A DNA stretch of 32,194 nt from the NCBI GenBank assembly GCA_028823395.1, contig JAPKBO010000015.1:1-32194 (forward strand), given 5' to 3'. A program made the translations under genes and the position numbers. How positions within the stretch are numbered: the first letter of the stretch is position 1; the number at the start of each line of letters is the position of its first letter. The notes beneath the pieces were generated by a model. It searched no databases. It had not been told where the DNA came from and saw only the letters and a list, made by a program, of their open reading frames with translations. This DNA is from Planctomycetota bacterium. Lineage in GTDB: Bacteria > Planctomycetota > UBA1135 > GCA-002686595. Shown here in pieces: positions 1 to 8,364 of this stretch.

Positions 1-856
1 CAACCGGATCCGGCGTGACCGCCGGGGCTTCCGTCACGAAATCATCAATCCAAACCTCTTGCCCCTTTCCAAGGCGCAAGCGCAGGCCATGGCCCAGCAC
101 CTCGTTGTCACCACCAGCGCGGATGCGCACCCCCTTGCCCCGCGAGACAAGACTTACGTCTCCCCGGAATGAGAGCTGGGGATCCACGTCCATCTGAGTC
201 TGAAACCCCGGATCCTCCTCCCGGGGAGCCGTGCCCCCCTCGAGCATGGGGATATCGATCACATCGCCGGGGCTCAGTTGAAATTGCTCATCCATGTACG
301 CCAGCCGACCCATACCTTTGGAGCGATTGCGAATGCGGAGGATTCCCTCAGTCTCGCGCTCGATCACAAACGGTCCATCATCAGCATCCAAGATGGCACC
401 GCCGGGCAGTCGCACCTGCTGGGTCGGCGAGAGACGAACCACGGCGGTTTCAATCTCATGGAACATGAACACGGGCTCATCGCGGCTTGGAGAACCCACC
501 ACGCCAGAGCCATCCCCAAGGAATAGCACCGAGGCATCGCCTCCCAAGAGGATCTCTGCCCGACCACCAGCTCCGCAGAACACCCATGATCCGGCGTTCA
601 GGCGTGCCTTCTTGCTATAGAAATAAAGGGGGAAGCTCGCGGACTGCCCGGGCCGGCGCACGTGAACCGGATCGGCAATGCGCAGCACGGTCACCTCTTC
701 GGGGCCTGCGGGGTACTCCAGCGTCGTCCCGGGGGGCAAGGGATCCACGGCTGCAACCATGGGCCCGGGATAGCGCTGCGTAGGGACGTAGCAACTCGAG
801 AGGAGAAGCAGCAGAGGAAAGGTTCGGGATAAGGCTCGAGCGGGACTTGAGTTCAT
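1..856 (-). CDS. Putative lipoprotein of unknown function (3' end outside window)
   Basis: The frame is open from an ATG at 856 to the window edge, about 285 codons without a stop, so the C-terminus is missing. The N-terminus is a lipoprotein signal: a short Arg-containing start, a Leu run and a lipobox ending LSSC with Cys at about residue 22. This predicts export and lipid anchoring. The rest is rich in Gly, Val, Asp and Glu with alternating hydrophobic residues, which suggests a beta-rich extracytoplasmic domain. I recognise no family. It starts 30 bp after the accC stop on the same strand, so it may be cotranscribed with accBC, though nothing suggests a role in carboxylation. No Shine-Dalgarno is evident. 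The lipobox and the uninterrupted frame support the start. Confidence 0.7.
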   Translation of the reverse strand, partial: MNSSPARALSRTFPLLLLLSSCYVPTQRYPGPMVAAVDPLPPGTTLEYPAGPEEVTVLRIADPVHVRRPGQSASFPLYFYSKKARLNAGSWVFCGAGGRAEILLGGDASVLFLGDGSGVVGSPSRDEPVFMFHEIETAVVRLSPTQQVRLPGGAILDADDGPFVIERETEGILRIRNRSKGMGRLAYMDEQFQLSPGDVIDIPMLEGGTAPREEDPGFQTQMDVDPQLSFRGDVSLVSRGKGVRIRAGGDNEVLGHGLRLRLGKGQEVWIDDFVTEAPAVTPDPV

Positions 857-886
857 GGGGCTCACAGGGTGAAGGAGTGCGCCGAG

Positions 887-2236
887 CTAGGATGGAGAAC
901 CAAAGGTACGCTCCACGAAATTTGTATCGTGGAGGCCAGCGAGAAAGTCCGCGTGGCACAGGACCTCGCGCTGGAAGGAGATGGTGGTGTACGGCCCTTC
1001 CACGACGAATTCATCCAGGGCACGGATCATGCAGCGGATGGCCTCATCACGCGTAGGACGGTGGACGAGCAGCTTCGCAATCATGGAGTCATAGTGCGGC
1101 GGAATCGAGTATCCACTGTAGCAGTGACTGTCGACCCGCACCCCGGGACCCCCCGGAGGTACAAATGCGGCCAAGCGGCCCGGCGAAGGCATGAATCCCT
1201 TAGCCGGGTTCTCGGCATTGATGCGGCATTCAATGGCATGTCCCTGATTGCGGATGTCCCTCTGCTTAAGCCACAGGGGCTCGCCTGAAGCGATACGCAA
1301 CTGCGCCGCGATCAGATCAATACCGGTCACAAGCTCCGTCACGGTGTGCTCCACCTGAATACGCGCGTTGACCTCGATGAAATAGAAGGACCCATCCTTG
1401 TCCAGGATGAACTCGACCGTGCCTGCATTCTTGTAGTTAGAGGCCTTGGCCAGCCTCACCGCTGCGGCACACATGCCTTTGCGTTGCTTTGGGGTCAGCG
1501 TCGGCGAGGGGGACTCTTCGATCAACTTCTGGTGGCGGCGCTGAACCGAGCAGTCACGCTCTCCCAGGTGGAGGATCTCGCCTTTGCCGTCCGCCAGAAT
1601 CTGCACCTCTACGTGACGACCACCCTCAATGAACTTCTCAAAGTAAACCGTATCGTCCCCGAAGGCCGAGGCCGCCTCGGCCTGAGCGGCTTTCATGCCA
1701 CTGAGCAGGCTGGGTTCGTTGTGCGCCACGCGCATGCCGCGCCCCCCACCACCGGAGGCCGCCTTGATCATGACCGGGTAGCCGATATTGCGCGCCTCAT
1801 CCTTGGCCTGCTCCTCGCTGGTCACCGGCCCGTCGGAGCCCGGGACCACGGGCACCTTGGCGCCCATGGCAATCCCACGCGCCCGCGCCTTGTTGCCCAC
1901 CATGGCAATCGTCTCAGCGCTGGGCCCAATGAACTCGATCTGGCAGGAACGGCAGACTTCGGCAAAGTGAGCGTTCTCCGCCAAGAAACCATAGCCGGGG
2001 TGGATAGCCTCAACATCTGCGATTTCAGCGGCGGAGATCACAGCCGGAATGTTCAAGTAAGACTGAGCCCCGGGCGCGGCTCCGATACAAATGGTCTCGT
2101 CGGCCTGCCGCAGGTACAGAGCGTCCGCGTCCGCCTCCGAGTAGACAGCAACCGTCTCCACGTTCAATTCCTTGCAAGCGCGAATGATGCGCTGCGCAAT
2201 TTCGCCCCGATTGGCGACCAGGACCCTGCGAAACAT
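887..2236 (-). CDS. accC: Acetyl-CoA carboxylase, biotin carboxylase subunit
   Basis: This subunit uses ATP and bicarbonate to carboxylate the biotin on AccB, the first half-reaction of malonyl-CoA synthesis in the cytoplasm. The 449-residue length is normal. The N-terminal [12 protein letters not shown] motif is the biotin carboxylase N-domain. The central part is an ATP-grasp fold with the glycine-rich GGGGRGM loop, and the catalytic strand reads [10 protein letters not shown], close to the family's E-x-N-x-R-x-QVEH. Its ATG shares one base with the accB TGA (TGATG), so the two are translationally coupled. The carboxyltransferase genes accA and accD are not in the window. Identification is secure. 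Confidence 0.97.
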   Translation of the reverse strand: MFRRVLVANRGEIAQRIIRACKELNVETVAVYSEADADALYLRQADETICIGAAPGAQSYLNIPAVISAAEIADVEAIHPGYGFLAENAHFAEVCRSCQIEFIGPSAETIAMVGNKARARGIAMGAKVPVVPGSDGPVTSEEQAKDEARNIGYPVMIKAASGGGGRGMRVAHNEPSLLSGMKAAQAEAASAFGDDTVYFEKFIEGGRHVEVQILADGKGEILHLGERDCSVQRRHQKLIEESPSPTLTPKQRKGMCAAAVRLAKASNYKNAGTVEFILDKDGSFYFIEVNARIQVEHTVTELVTGIDLIAAQLRIASGEPLWLKQRDIRNQGHAIECRINAENPAKGFMPSPGRLAAFVPPGGPGVRVDSHCYSGYSIPPHYDSMIAKLLVHRPTRDEAIRCMIRALDEFVVEGPYTTISFQREVLCHADFLAGLHDTNFVERTFGSPS

Positions 2237-2709
2237 CAGCGCGTCTTGATCAGGAACAGGGGCTGGCCAAACTCCACGGGGTCGCCATCCTCCACGAGGA
2301 TTTCAACGACCTCCCCACTTATCTCTGCGTGGATCTCATTCATGACCTTCATGGCCTCAATGATGCAGACCACGCTCTCGTCCCCCACCGCTGCTCCTAC
2401 ACTCACGAAGGAGTCGGACTCGGGCGAGGGCGATCTATAGAACGTTCCGACCATGGGACTGGTCACCTCTTCCACGCCTGCGGCGCGGGCGAGCGTGTCG
2501 TTGCCGTCATCGCCTCCGTCTAGCGCACCGGATCCAGGTTCAGCACCAGCAGAATTGGGCAAGACCATCACGGGCGCGTGCGTGCCAAGCCCTTGGGGCC
2601 CGCGCTTCAGGTGCACGCGCAGGCCGCTGGGCTCGTCAGCGACTTCGAGCTCGCACACGTCGCCGCGCTCCATGATGCGCACGAGGTTGCGGATCAGTTT
2701 GAGGTCCAT
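2236..2709 (-). CDS. accB: Acetyl-CoA carboxylase, biotin carboxyl carrier protein
   Basis: BCCP carries the biotin that shuttles CO2 between biotin carboxylase and carboxyltransferase. The 157-residue product begins [15 protein letters not shown], the typical AccB N-terminal helix. An Ala/Gly/Pro-rich linker follows, then a C-terminal biotinyl domain with the attachment motif EAMKVMNEI, in which the Lys is biotinylated. An in-frame ATG 60 bases upstream would add a Pro-rich extension unlike the family, so I chose the start at 2709. No good Shine-Dalgarno precedes it. The gene heads an accB-accC unit. The 129 bp between it and moaC is the likely promoter region, but I saw no convincing promoter boxes. 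Confidence 0.96.
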   Translation of the reverse strand: MDLKLIRNLVRIMERGDVCELEVADEPSGLRVHLKRGPQGLGTHAPVMVLPNSAGAEPGSGALDGGDDGNDTLARAAGVEEVTSPMVGTFYRSPSPESDSFVSVGAAVGDESVVCIIEAMKVMNEIHAEISGEVVEILVEDGDPVEFGQPLFLIKTR

Positions 2710-2838
2710 CGGAGGGTTGGGCGGCGGAAGCCGACCTTGGGGTTGGGTTCGTTCGGGACGGGGTAACAACTACGGCGGGCAAGGCCTCGCGGCCCCGGCT
2801 CTCAGGCTGCTGCAGTGTAAGCATCCCGGACCTGAAAT

Positions 2839-3363
2839 TCAGGGCCGGTTCCAGTCCCCTGAGGCTCCGCCCGATTTTTCCAGTAACTCAACCGTTCCCA
2901 GGCGGATGCCCTTATCGAGTCCCTTGGTCATATCGTAGACGGTCAGGGCGGCTAGGGCGGCCCCCACCATGGCCTCCATTTCCACCCCTGTACGGCCCTC
3001 GCAGGAGGTTCGGCAGAGGACATCCAGGTTATCGGGCCCCGCCACCTCAAAGGAAATTTCCACGTGATCCAGGCCCAAGGGGTGGCACATGGGGATCAGC
3101 CCGCCAGTTCCCTTGGCGGCCAGGATCCCCGCACTGCGGGCTACCTCTTCAATAGGCCCCTTGGGTCCGTCACCAGCCATAACCTGCTCGCAAAGGCCCG
3201 GAGGGAACTCCACCCGGGCTCGAGCTAGGGCTCTGCGTCGGGTGCTGGGCTTGTCTCCCACATCGACCATACGCGCCTCACTGCCCCCGATCCCCACCCG
3301 TACGTGAGGCAGGCCATCGGCTGGTACAGACTTCGGGTCGAATTGTTCTCGATCGTTACTCAC
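2839..3363 (-). CDS. moaC: Cyclic pyranopterin monophosphate synthase
   Basis: MoaC converts the 3',8-cyclo-GTP made by MoaA into cyclic pyranopterin monophosphate, an early step of molybdenum cofactor synthesis. Hallmarks are MVDVGDKPSTRR near the N-terminus, KGTGGLIPMCHPL in the middle (family active-site residues) and GRTGVEMEAMVGAALAALTV toward the C-terminus. I chose the GTG at 3363 (174 residues), preceded by an AGGGGA-like stretch, because family members run about 160 residues. The frame also stays open to an ATG at 3456, which would add 31 atypical residues. An internal ATG begins MVDV but would remove the usual N-terminal segment. No other moa or moe gene is present. The family call is secure and the start uncertain. 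Confidence 0.93.
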   Translation of the reverse strand: MSNDREQFDPKSVPADGLPHVRVGIGGSEARMVDVGDKPSTRRRALARARVEFPPGLCEQVMAGDGPKGPIEEVARSAGILAAKGTGGLIPMCHPLGLDHVEISFEVAGPDNLDVLCRTSCEGRTGVEMEAMVGAALAALTVYDMTKGLDKGIRLGTVELLEKSGGASGDWNRP

Positions 3364-3578
3364 AAGGCGAGATCCCCTGCGAAAGCTCCAAGAGCCCACG
3401 CTCAAAGGTCCGCAGGGTCTCCCGAATGGGGATCCTGCGCGGAATTTGAAAAACAAGAAACTGTACGTATTCGGAACCGAGCAAACCGCGTCCGAAGGCC
3501 TAATCTCCTAGGGGGAGAACAAAGCACGCCGCTGAGGCTACCCGCTCCTCCCCAACCGTCCAACCACCCCTTATCAGC
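3364..3578. promoter_or_regulatory. Divergent intergenic region between moaC and the S41 protease
   Basis: These 215 bp separate two divergently transcribed genes and must hold promoters for at least the protease gene and probably moaC. The only box pair I noticed on the + strand is TTGAAA at 3446-3451 and TATTCG from 3468, with a 16-base spacer. The -10 match is weak. I see no operator palindrome, riboswitch or small gene here. The call rests on gene orientation. Confidence 0.35.
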
Positions 3579-6134
3579 ATGCAACACCGCCCCACTCCTC
3601 TGGCACCCTCCTTAGCCCTCTCCGCTACCCTCTGGGCCCTCACCTGCACACTGCTCGTCACCCCCGGTGCCGCCAGTCCCCTGCAGAATTCCCCCGAGGA
3701 CCTAGAGGCCATCCTCATGGAAAGGGTCGAGGCCGCTGCTCAGTTGGATGCCGAGGACCTGTGGTCAGCAGCCCAAAACCTGTCCTCCCTCGTAGGTGAC
3801 GAGGTGGGTGCGCCTTTCGACGCGGCGGTTGAGCGTAGCCTGCGTGCACTCAAGGCCGAGCTGGAGACGGGTGACACGACACTGGGACGCGGCGCGCTTT
3901 TACTGGTCGCCACACGCTTCCTAGGCGACGACCCGGACCTAGAGCTTTGTGCCGACACCCTCCTGCCCCTGGTTCGCTCCGGCGACCCCGGCCTGATCGC
4001 CGCCACCGCGGAGCTTGTGGAAGGCTCAGATCTGAACCTCGCCGAGGGCTCCGTGCGAGACACCTTGGCCCGGGCCCTGATCACGGCCGCACAAAACGCA
4101 GAGCATCCCCCAAGCTTACGCGTGGCCTGTGCCACGGCCGCCCACGGCGTAGGCCTGGGCAAGCAGATCCCCAAGGCGCGGGCTGTGCTCTACGATTTCC
4201 TTGGTTCGGGTGATGCCCGGCTCAAGGCCGAGGGCGCCCTCGCTCTAGCCCACCTGGGAATCGTTGAAGATGTCCCCGGCGTAACGAGTGAATTGGAGCG
4301 CTTAGCGGCGTTACCTGGAGACCGAGGCCGGTTGGCGGCCGCCTACCTGAAGCAGGTCCAGATCCGACGCCACAAGGAGACCGAACTACGACGCGCCCGA
4401 GATGTGGCCAATGACCTGGCATCGGGTGGATCGGTCGGCTCAGACCTGGGGCGGATCGAGCGCCTAATTCAATTGGTGCAAGAGGCCCACATTGACGGAA
4501 CCGAGGTGACGCGTGCCGAGCTGATCGAGGCGGCCGCCGACGGCATGCTGCGCAGTATGGACCGCCACTCGTCCTACTTCTCACCGGAGGCCTTCAAGAA
4601 GTTTGAGCAAGACCTGGAAGCGGAGTACGGCGGCATCGGCGCCTACGTGGGACTGGACCGCGACGATGGGCTGTTCACCATTACGCGCCCCATCTACTCG
4701 GGTCCCGCCTACAAAGCGGGTTTATACACCGACGACAAGATCGTGCGCCTTGGAGACTGGCCCACCGTGGGAGAGCCCGTCAACAACGTAATCAAGCGCC
4801 TAAAGGGCAAGCCAGGCACACCGGTCAAGCTCTACATTTGGAGGCGCGGCATGGACGCAGGCCTGATTGAGCGCCCCACCGAGGATATGGCCGTCGTCAT
4901 CGAAAGGGCTCAGATCACCGTACCGCCGGTACACGCCCAGATGTTGCCCGGCGGAATCGGTTTGGTGGAACTCACGACCTTTAGCCGGGTGGCCAGCCAG
5001 GAACTCGCGAGCGCCATCGACAAACTCAAGGCCGAAGGCATGCGCGGCCTGATCCTCGACTTGCGTGGAAACACGGGGGGGCTCCTAACCGAAGCCCGAA
5101 ATGTGGGCGATCTATTCCTCGACAAGGGCAAGGTCGTCGTCAGCACCAAAAGCCGCGTCTATCGGCCGCGCTCATTCACCACGAGCCGGGGAGCTATCAT
5201 CCCCGATGACATGCCCCTGGTGACGTTGATCAACCGTTTCAGCGCTTCCGCCTCTGAGATTGTGTCCGGCGCCTTGCAGGACCACGGCCGCTCCAAGCTC
5301 ATCGGCCAACGGAGCTTCGGCAAGGGCTCCGTTCAAAACCTGATTCGACTGCCGGGCGAGGCGGATGACGAGTTCGCCGACGAGAACAACAATCGCCGCC
5401 ACGACGATTGGGAGACCATCACGAAGGACCACGACGGGGACGGCGAGTTCGACTACGCCCCGCGCATCAAGCTCACCATCGAGCAGTACCTCTTGCCCAC
5501 GGGCCGCTCCATCCACCGCAAGGTCGACGAGGAGGGCAACATCACCTCAGCGGGCGGAGTGGAACCGGACGAAACGGTCGCACCCATGCGCAGGGAATCC
5601 TGGCGTTTGGTGGAAATGCGCAAGCTGCAGGACACCCGCAAGCTGCGGGATTGGGCACGAGACAAGTTCGATACGAACCAAGAAGAGTTCGGCAAGCTGG
5701 CGCTGTGCGACATGGATGATCCCGCGGCCTACTCGGGGTTCGGAGAGCTCTATGGGGAGTTGGACACGATCCTGTCCGAGGATGATGTGCGCTTCCTGTT
5801 GCGCATCGAAGTACGTCGACTTGTGCAGGATGCACAGGGCCACGCCTTCCCCCTCGGGGACTTCCAGGAGGACAGTCAACTGCAGGCCGCCGTGCGCTCC
5901 ATCCTGGCGGACCTGGGCGCGACGCCAGACTCCCAAGTGGCCTACGAGCGGACCTTCGATCAGATCGGGGAAGACGGACTGGTCATGGGACTGTCCAGCC
6001 CCATGAAACTACGCGGCACGGACCTGGACCAAGCCCTGGCCTTGATCGCCGAAGCCGCAGGCGATGACGCGCTCATCACCCGTCAGAAGCTGCGCGAACT
6101 AACGGATCTGATCCGCTCCATGAAGAAAAATTAA
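3579..6134 (+). CDS. Secreted C-terminal processing peptidase (S41) with HEAT-like N-terminal region and EF-hand-like insert
   Basis: Tail-specific proteases of this family cleave extracytoplasmic substrates near their C-termini. The product is 851 residues. It has a signal peptide (about 1-32), an Ala/Leu-rich helical HEAT-like region (about 40-270), a PDZ domain (about 340-430) and the S41 core. Ser557 in SASASE and Lys582 in FGKGSVQ lie 25 residues apart, the spacing of the Ser/Lys dyad in Prc and CtpA. Just after the dyad lies an acidic insert with two EF-hand-like loops, residues 601-612 (D, N, N, D, E ligand pattern) and 617-625 (DHDGDGEFD). These could bind calcium, which is an inference. 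The C-terminal 200 residues are unassigned. The gene stands alone and converges with the Minf_1886-family gene 45 bp away. Confidence 0.93.
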   Translation: MQHRPTPLAPSLALSATLWALTCTLLVTPGAASPLQNSPEDLEAILMERVEAAAQLDAEDLWSAAQNLSSLVGDEVGAPFDAAVERSLRALKAELETGDTTLGRGALLLVATRFLGDDPDLELCADTLLPLVRSGDPGLIAATAELVEGSDLNLAEGSVRDTLARALITAAQNAEHPPSLRVACATAAHGVGLGKQIPKARAVLYDFLGSGDARLKAEGALALAHLGIVEDVPGVTSELERLAALPGDRGRLAAAYLKQVQIRRHKETELRRARDVANDLASGGSVGSDLGRIERLIQLVQEAHIDGTEVTRAELIEAAADGMLRSMDRHSSYFSPEAFKKFEQDLEAEYGGIGAYVGLDRDDGLFTITRPIYSGPAYKAGLYTDDKIVRLGDWPTVGEPVNNVIKRLKGKPGTPVKLYIWRRGMDAGLIERPTEDMAVVIERAQITVPPVHAQMLPGGIGLVELTTFSRVASQELASAIDKLKAEGMRGLILDLRGNTGGLLTEARNVGDLFLDKGKVVVSTKSRVYRPRSFTTSRGAIIPDDMPLVTLINRFSASASEIVSGALQDHGRSKLIGQRSFGKGSVQNLIRLPGEADDEFADENNNRRHDDWETITKDHDGDGEFDYAPRIKLTIEQYLLPTGRSIHRKVDEEGNITSAGGVEPDETVAPMRRESWRLVEMRKLQDTRKLRDWARDKFDTNQEEFGKLALCDMDDPAAYSGFGELYGELDTILSEDDVRFLLRIEVRRLVQDAQGHAFPLGDFQEDSQLQAAVRSILADLGATPDSQVAYERTFDQIGEDGLVMGLSSPMKLRGTDLDQALALIAEAAGDDALITRQKLRELTDLIRSMKKN

Positions 6135-6179
6135 GGGGCCGGGTCCCTCAGGAACCGACCGTCCCTCGCCCTCGTTACC

Positions 6180-6593
6180 CTAGCCCTCGTCAGGCAATGG
6201 GTTCGCCCCCAATTCTGTGGGCAGTTGGGGCTCGTAGTGCAGCTCAAAGGCCTCCGCGAAATCGAAGACGTCTTTAAACTGATCGAGGGTGTCGCTCTCC
6301 TGGCGGTTGAGCAGCTTCGCGTCCACAAGGACAAACACAATACGCCCCCAATCAATGGTGGCGTAGACTCCCCAGGAACGCCAGACCTCCGCCGCCAGGG
6401 GGCCGAACATGCGCTCCGCCAGCGCCCGCATGCCCTCCAGTAACTCGGGCCCGCTGACGTGACGGCTCGCCCCGGATTCCGCCTCGCGGCCGGCGAGAGT
6501 GAGGGCCGTCTCCAGCGACTCGAACAGGAATCTGTACGCATCAAAGGAATAGCGCCCGTCCGCAGTACAGGCGTCGCGCAGAGGATCGCTCAC
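6180..6593 (-). CDS. Minf_1886-family protein, function unknown
   Basis: A 137-residue soluble protein with no signal peptide or membrane segment. It resembles the conserved family named after Minf_1886 of Methylacidiphilum, known from Verrucomicrobia, Planctomycetes and some other phyla. Features recalled from that family are the YSFDAYRFLFESLE N-terminal segment, the HVSGPELLEGMR segment and the WGRIVFVLVDAKLL segment. The molecular role is unknown. It starts with GTG overlapping the holB TGA as GTGA, so it is translationally coupled to holB and lies last in the chain. The acidic C-terminus ends at a TAG converging on the protease gene. The gene call is firm and the family name is from memory. 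Confidence 0.85.
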   Translation of the reverse strand: MSDPLRDACTADGRYSFDAYRFLFESLETALTLAGREAESGASRHVSGPELLEGMRALAERMFGPLAAEVWRSWGVYATIDWGRIVFVLVDAKLLNRQESDTLDQFKDVFDFAEAFELHYEPQLPTELGANPLPDEG

Positions 6594-7684
6594 GGCCGCC
6601 TCGTTGCCGCAGATGAGCGGCCCGACAAGTCTGCGAGTGCACGCAGGACACGTTCAGTCAGTATCTCAGGGGAGAGGTTCAAGGACACATCTTGCCGCGC
6701 CTGCAAGAGGCAGTCCATGCAGGACTCCAACTCTCCCGCGGAGATCTCTGTCAGCTGATCGAGCACGCCACCATGGGCCAGATCTTCCAGCGGAACCCTA
6801 GCCGCGTGACGCCGACCGTCCAGCAGCCACTCCAGCGCCAAGTCCATCAGCGCAGAGGCACGGGTACGGCGCTGAGCGGCAGGCGTTTTACCTGGAAACT
6901 CGCCGTCCAACTCCCAGAAGGCCGGGCCCGCCTCCTCCGGAACCAAACGGCCAGCCACCAGGTCCACGATCAGGGCCCGCATAGGAACTCCGCCACTCTC
7001 CGCCAACTTGATGGCTTTGCCCGGAGCTCCCAAACTCCAGCGCGCCAGCATTTCACGCTCCGATGGCTCCTCCAGTCCCGGCATGTCGGCGTCGCGCTCG
7101 AGGATGCGCAAGGTGTCAGACTGGGTTAGCCGTGCGAAGTCCACGGATACCGTGCGACTCTGAATGGTTTCGAGCAGAGCGTCGGGCCGAGCAGAAGTCA
7201 GGAGCAATAAGGTGTTCTTCCCCGGCTCTTCCAGCGCCTTCAGGAAAGCGTTCTGAGCGTTGACGTTCATGGAGTCCACGTCGCGCAGGCACACGATGCG
7301 CCACCCACCCTCGTCCGCGCGTAGGCGCAGGAAGTTCTCGATGGAGGGCCCCGAATAAGCGGACTTGGGGCGATTCTCCCGGGTGACGATGAAGTGGATC
7401 GTCATGCGGTCCTGGCCGGCCGCCCGAGGATCCACGAGGAAGAGATCCGGATGGCTGTCTGCCTGAACCCGGCGACAGGGGCCACAGGTCAGGCAGGGCT
7501 CACCAGGACCCGCATCGCAAAGCAGGCCCAGGGCGAGCCAGCGGGCCGCATGGTATTTGCCGACTCCCTCAGGCCCTCGCAGAATAAGTGCGTGAGGTAG
7601 ACGATCACTCCGGGCGGCATCCCAAAGCCCTTGCAGGACCTCGCCGTGCCCAAGAGGCGGATGAACACTCATGGGCTCCATCAT
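6590..7684 (-). CDS. holB: DNA polymerase III clamp-loader subunit delta'
   Basis: Delta' is part of the clamp loader that places the sliding clamp on primed DNA. The 364-residue protein has an AAA+ fold with Walker A GPEGVGKY (Lys43). Cys56, Cys64, Cys67 and Cys70 form the zinc module seen in delta' and gamma/tau. A sensor-1-like region (NTLLLLTSARPDALLETIQS) and the R-S-R-T-like turn typical of this subunit follow. Walker A has Tyr after the Lys where active ATPases have Ser or Thr, in line with delta' being a poor or non-ATPase. The start ATG overlaps the tmk TGA as ATGA. A second ATG follows directly and a third lies at 7672. Pairing with tmk is a common bacterial arrangement. Confidence 0.93.
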   Translation of the reverse strand: MMEPMSVHPPLGHGEVLQGLWDAARSDRLPHALILRGPEGVGKYHAARWLALGLLCDAGPGEPCLTCGPCRRVQADSHPDLFLVDPRAAGQDRMTIHFIVTRENRPKSAYSGPSIENFLRLRADEGGWRIVCLRDVDSMNVNAQNAFLKALEEPGKNTLLLLTSARPDALLETIQSRTVSVDFARLTQSDTLRILERDADMPGLEEPSEREMLARWSLGAPGKAIKLAESGGVPMRALIVDLVAGRLVPEEAGPAFWELDGEFPGKTPAAQRRTRASALMDLALEWLLDGRRHAARVPLEDLAHGGVLDQLTEISAGELESCMDCLLQARQDVSLNLSPEILTERVLRALADLSGRSSAATRRP

Positions 7685-8319
7685 CGCGGCCCCACTCGCA
7701 GGTCATGCACATGGGTCATGATGCGCGCCGCCACATCGTCGGCGCTACCTTCCCCCTGCACCAACTCCGCGGCCGGGTGAGTCTGCGCGTAGTGCAGCAT
7801 GGCTCGCGCCACTTCCTCCTGAAATCCTTGTCCCTTGTCCTCGATCCGGTCAGCGGACTCCCCGCGGCGTTGCTTGGCCGCGGCGGGGGCAAGATCCAAG
7901 ATCAGAACGAGGTCGGGTTTGGGGTCTCCAGACCAACTCTCAAGTAACAGAGAGAGGGTCTCGGTCGGAACGCCCCCCGCACCGCCCTGGTAGGCCAAAG
8001 TACTTGGGTGGAAGCGTTCGCACACGACCCACTGGCCCGCTTGCAGAGCCGGGCGTACCAGGAGGTCGAGCATCTGACGGCGTGCGGCGCAGAAGAGGAG
8101 GCTCTCGACTTCCGGGCCCATGTCTTGCTCCCGTGAAAGCAGCAACTCGCGCAGCCCCTCCCCGAGGGTGGTGGAGCCCGGTTCGCGCAGATGCTGGACC
8201 TCGACCTCACCCTCCGTGCGCAAGGTGTGCACCAAACGCTTCGCCTGGGTGCTCTTGCCGCAGCCGTCCACACCGTCGAGAACGATGAAGCGGCCGGTGT
8301 AGGAGGAGGTCGCGGTCAT
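7681..8319 (-). CDS. tmk: Thymidylate kinase
   Basis: Thymidylate kinase phosphorylates dTMP to dTDP for dTTP synthesis. The 212-residue length is standard. The P-loop DGVDGCGKSTQ lies at residues 15-25. It is followed by LREPGSTTLGEGLRELLL, matching the family REPGGT-x-x-GE motif with Ser in place of the second Gly. Further on, VVCERFHPSTLAYQG corresponds to the DRY-type region, with ERF in place of DRY. A lid-like basic segment (KQRRGESADRIEDK) follows. The ATG at 8319 places the P-loop at the normal distance. The gene lies 45 bp after the sulfatase-fold gene and overlaps holB by 4 bp. Confidence 0.95.
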   Translation of the reverse strand: MTATSSYTGRFIVLDGVDGCGKSTQAKRLVHTLRTEGEVEVQHLREPGSTTLGEGLRELLLSREQDMGPEVESLLFCAARRQMLDLLVRPALQAGQWVVCERFHPSTLAYQGGAGGVPTETLSLLLESWSGDPKPDLVLILDLAPAAAKQRRGESADRIEDKGQGFQEEVARAMLHYAQTHPAAELVQGEGSADDVAARIMTHVHDLRVGPR

Positions 8320-8364
8320 GGGCCCATGCTAACAGGGCACGGGTCCCGACCCCAGGGTGGCGGC

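Noticed and set aside
615-959. 114-codon minus-strand frame near the left edge
   Set aside because: It overlaps the end of accC and the start of the lipoprotein frame in another phase. The lipoprotein frame has a lipobox and stays open to the edge, while this one has no recognisable feature.
1346-2440. 364-codon plus-strand open frame over accC and accB
   Set aside because: It is antisense to two unmistakable conserved genes and shows no domain. The high GC content suppresses stops. The same applies to antisense frames at 8191-8976, 9763-10593 and 27818-28546.
3446-3473. TTGAAA and TATTCG as a promoter for the S41 protease
   Set aside because: The -35 box is good but the -10 matches only its first three bases, and the pair is about 100 bases from the start codon. 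I listed only the intergenic region.
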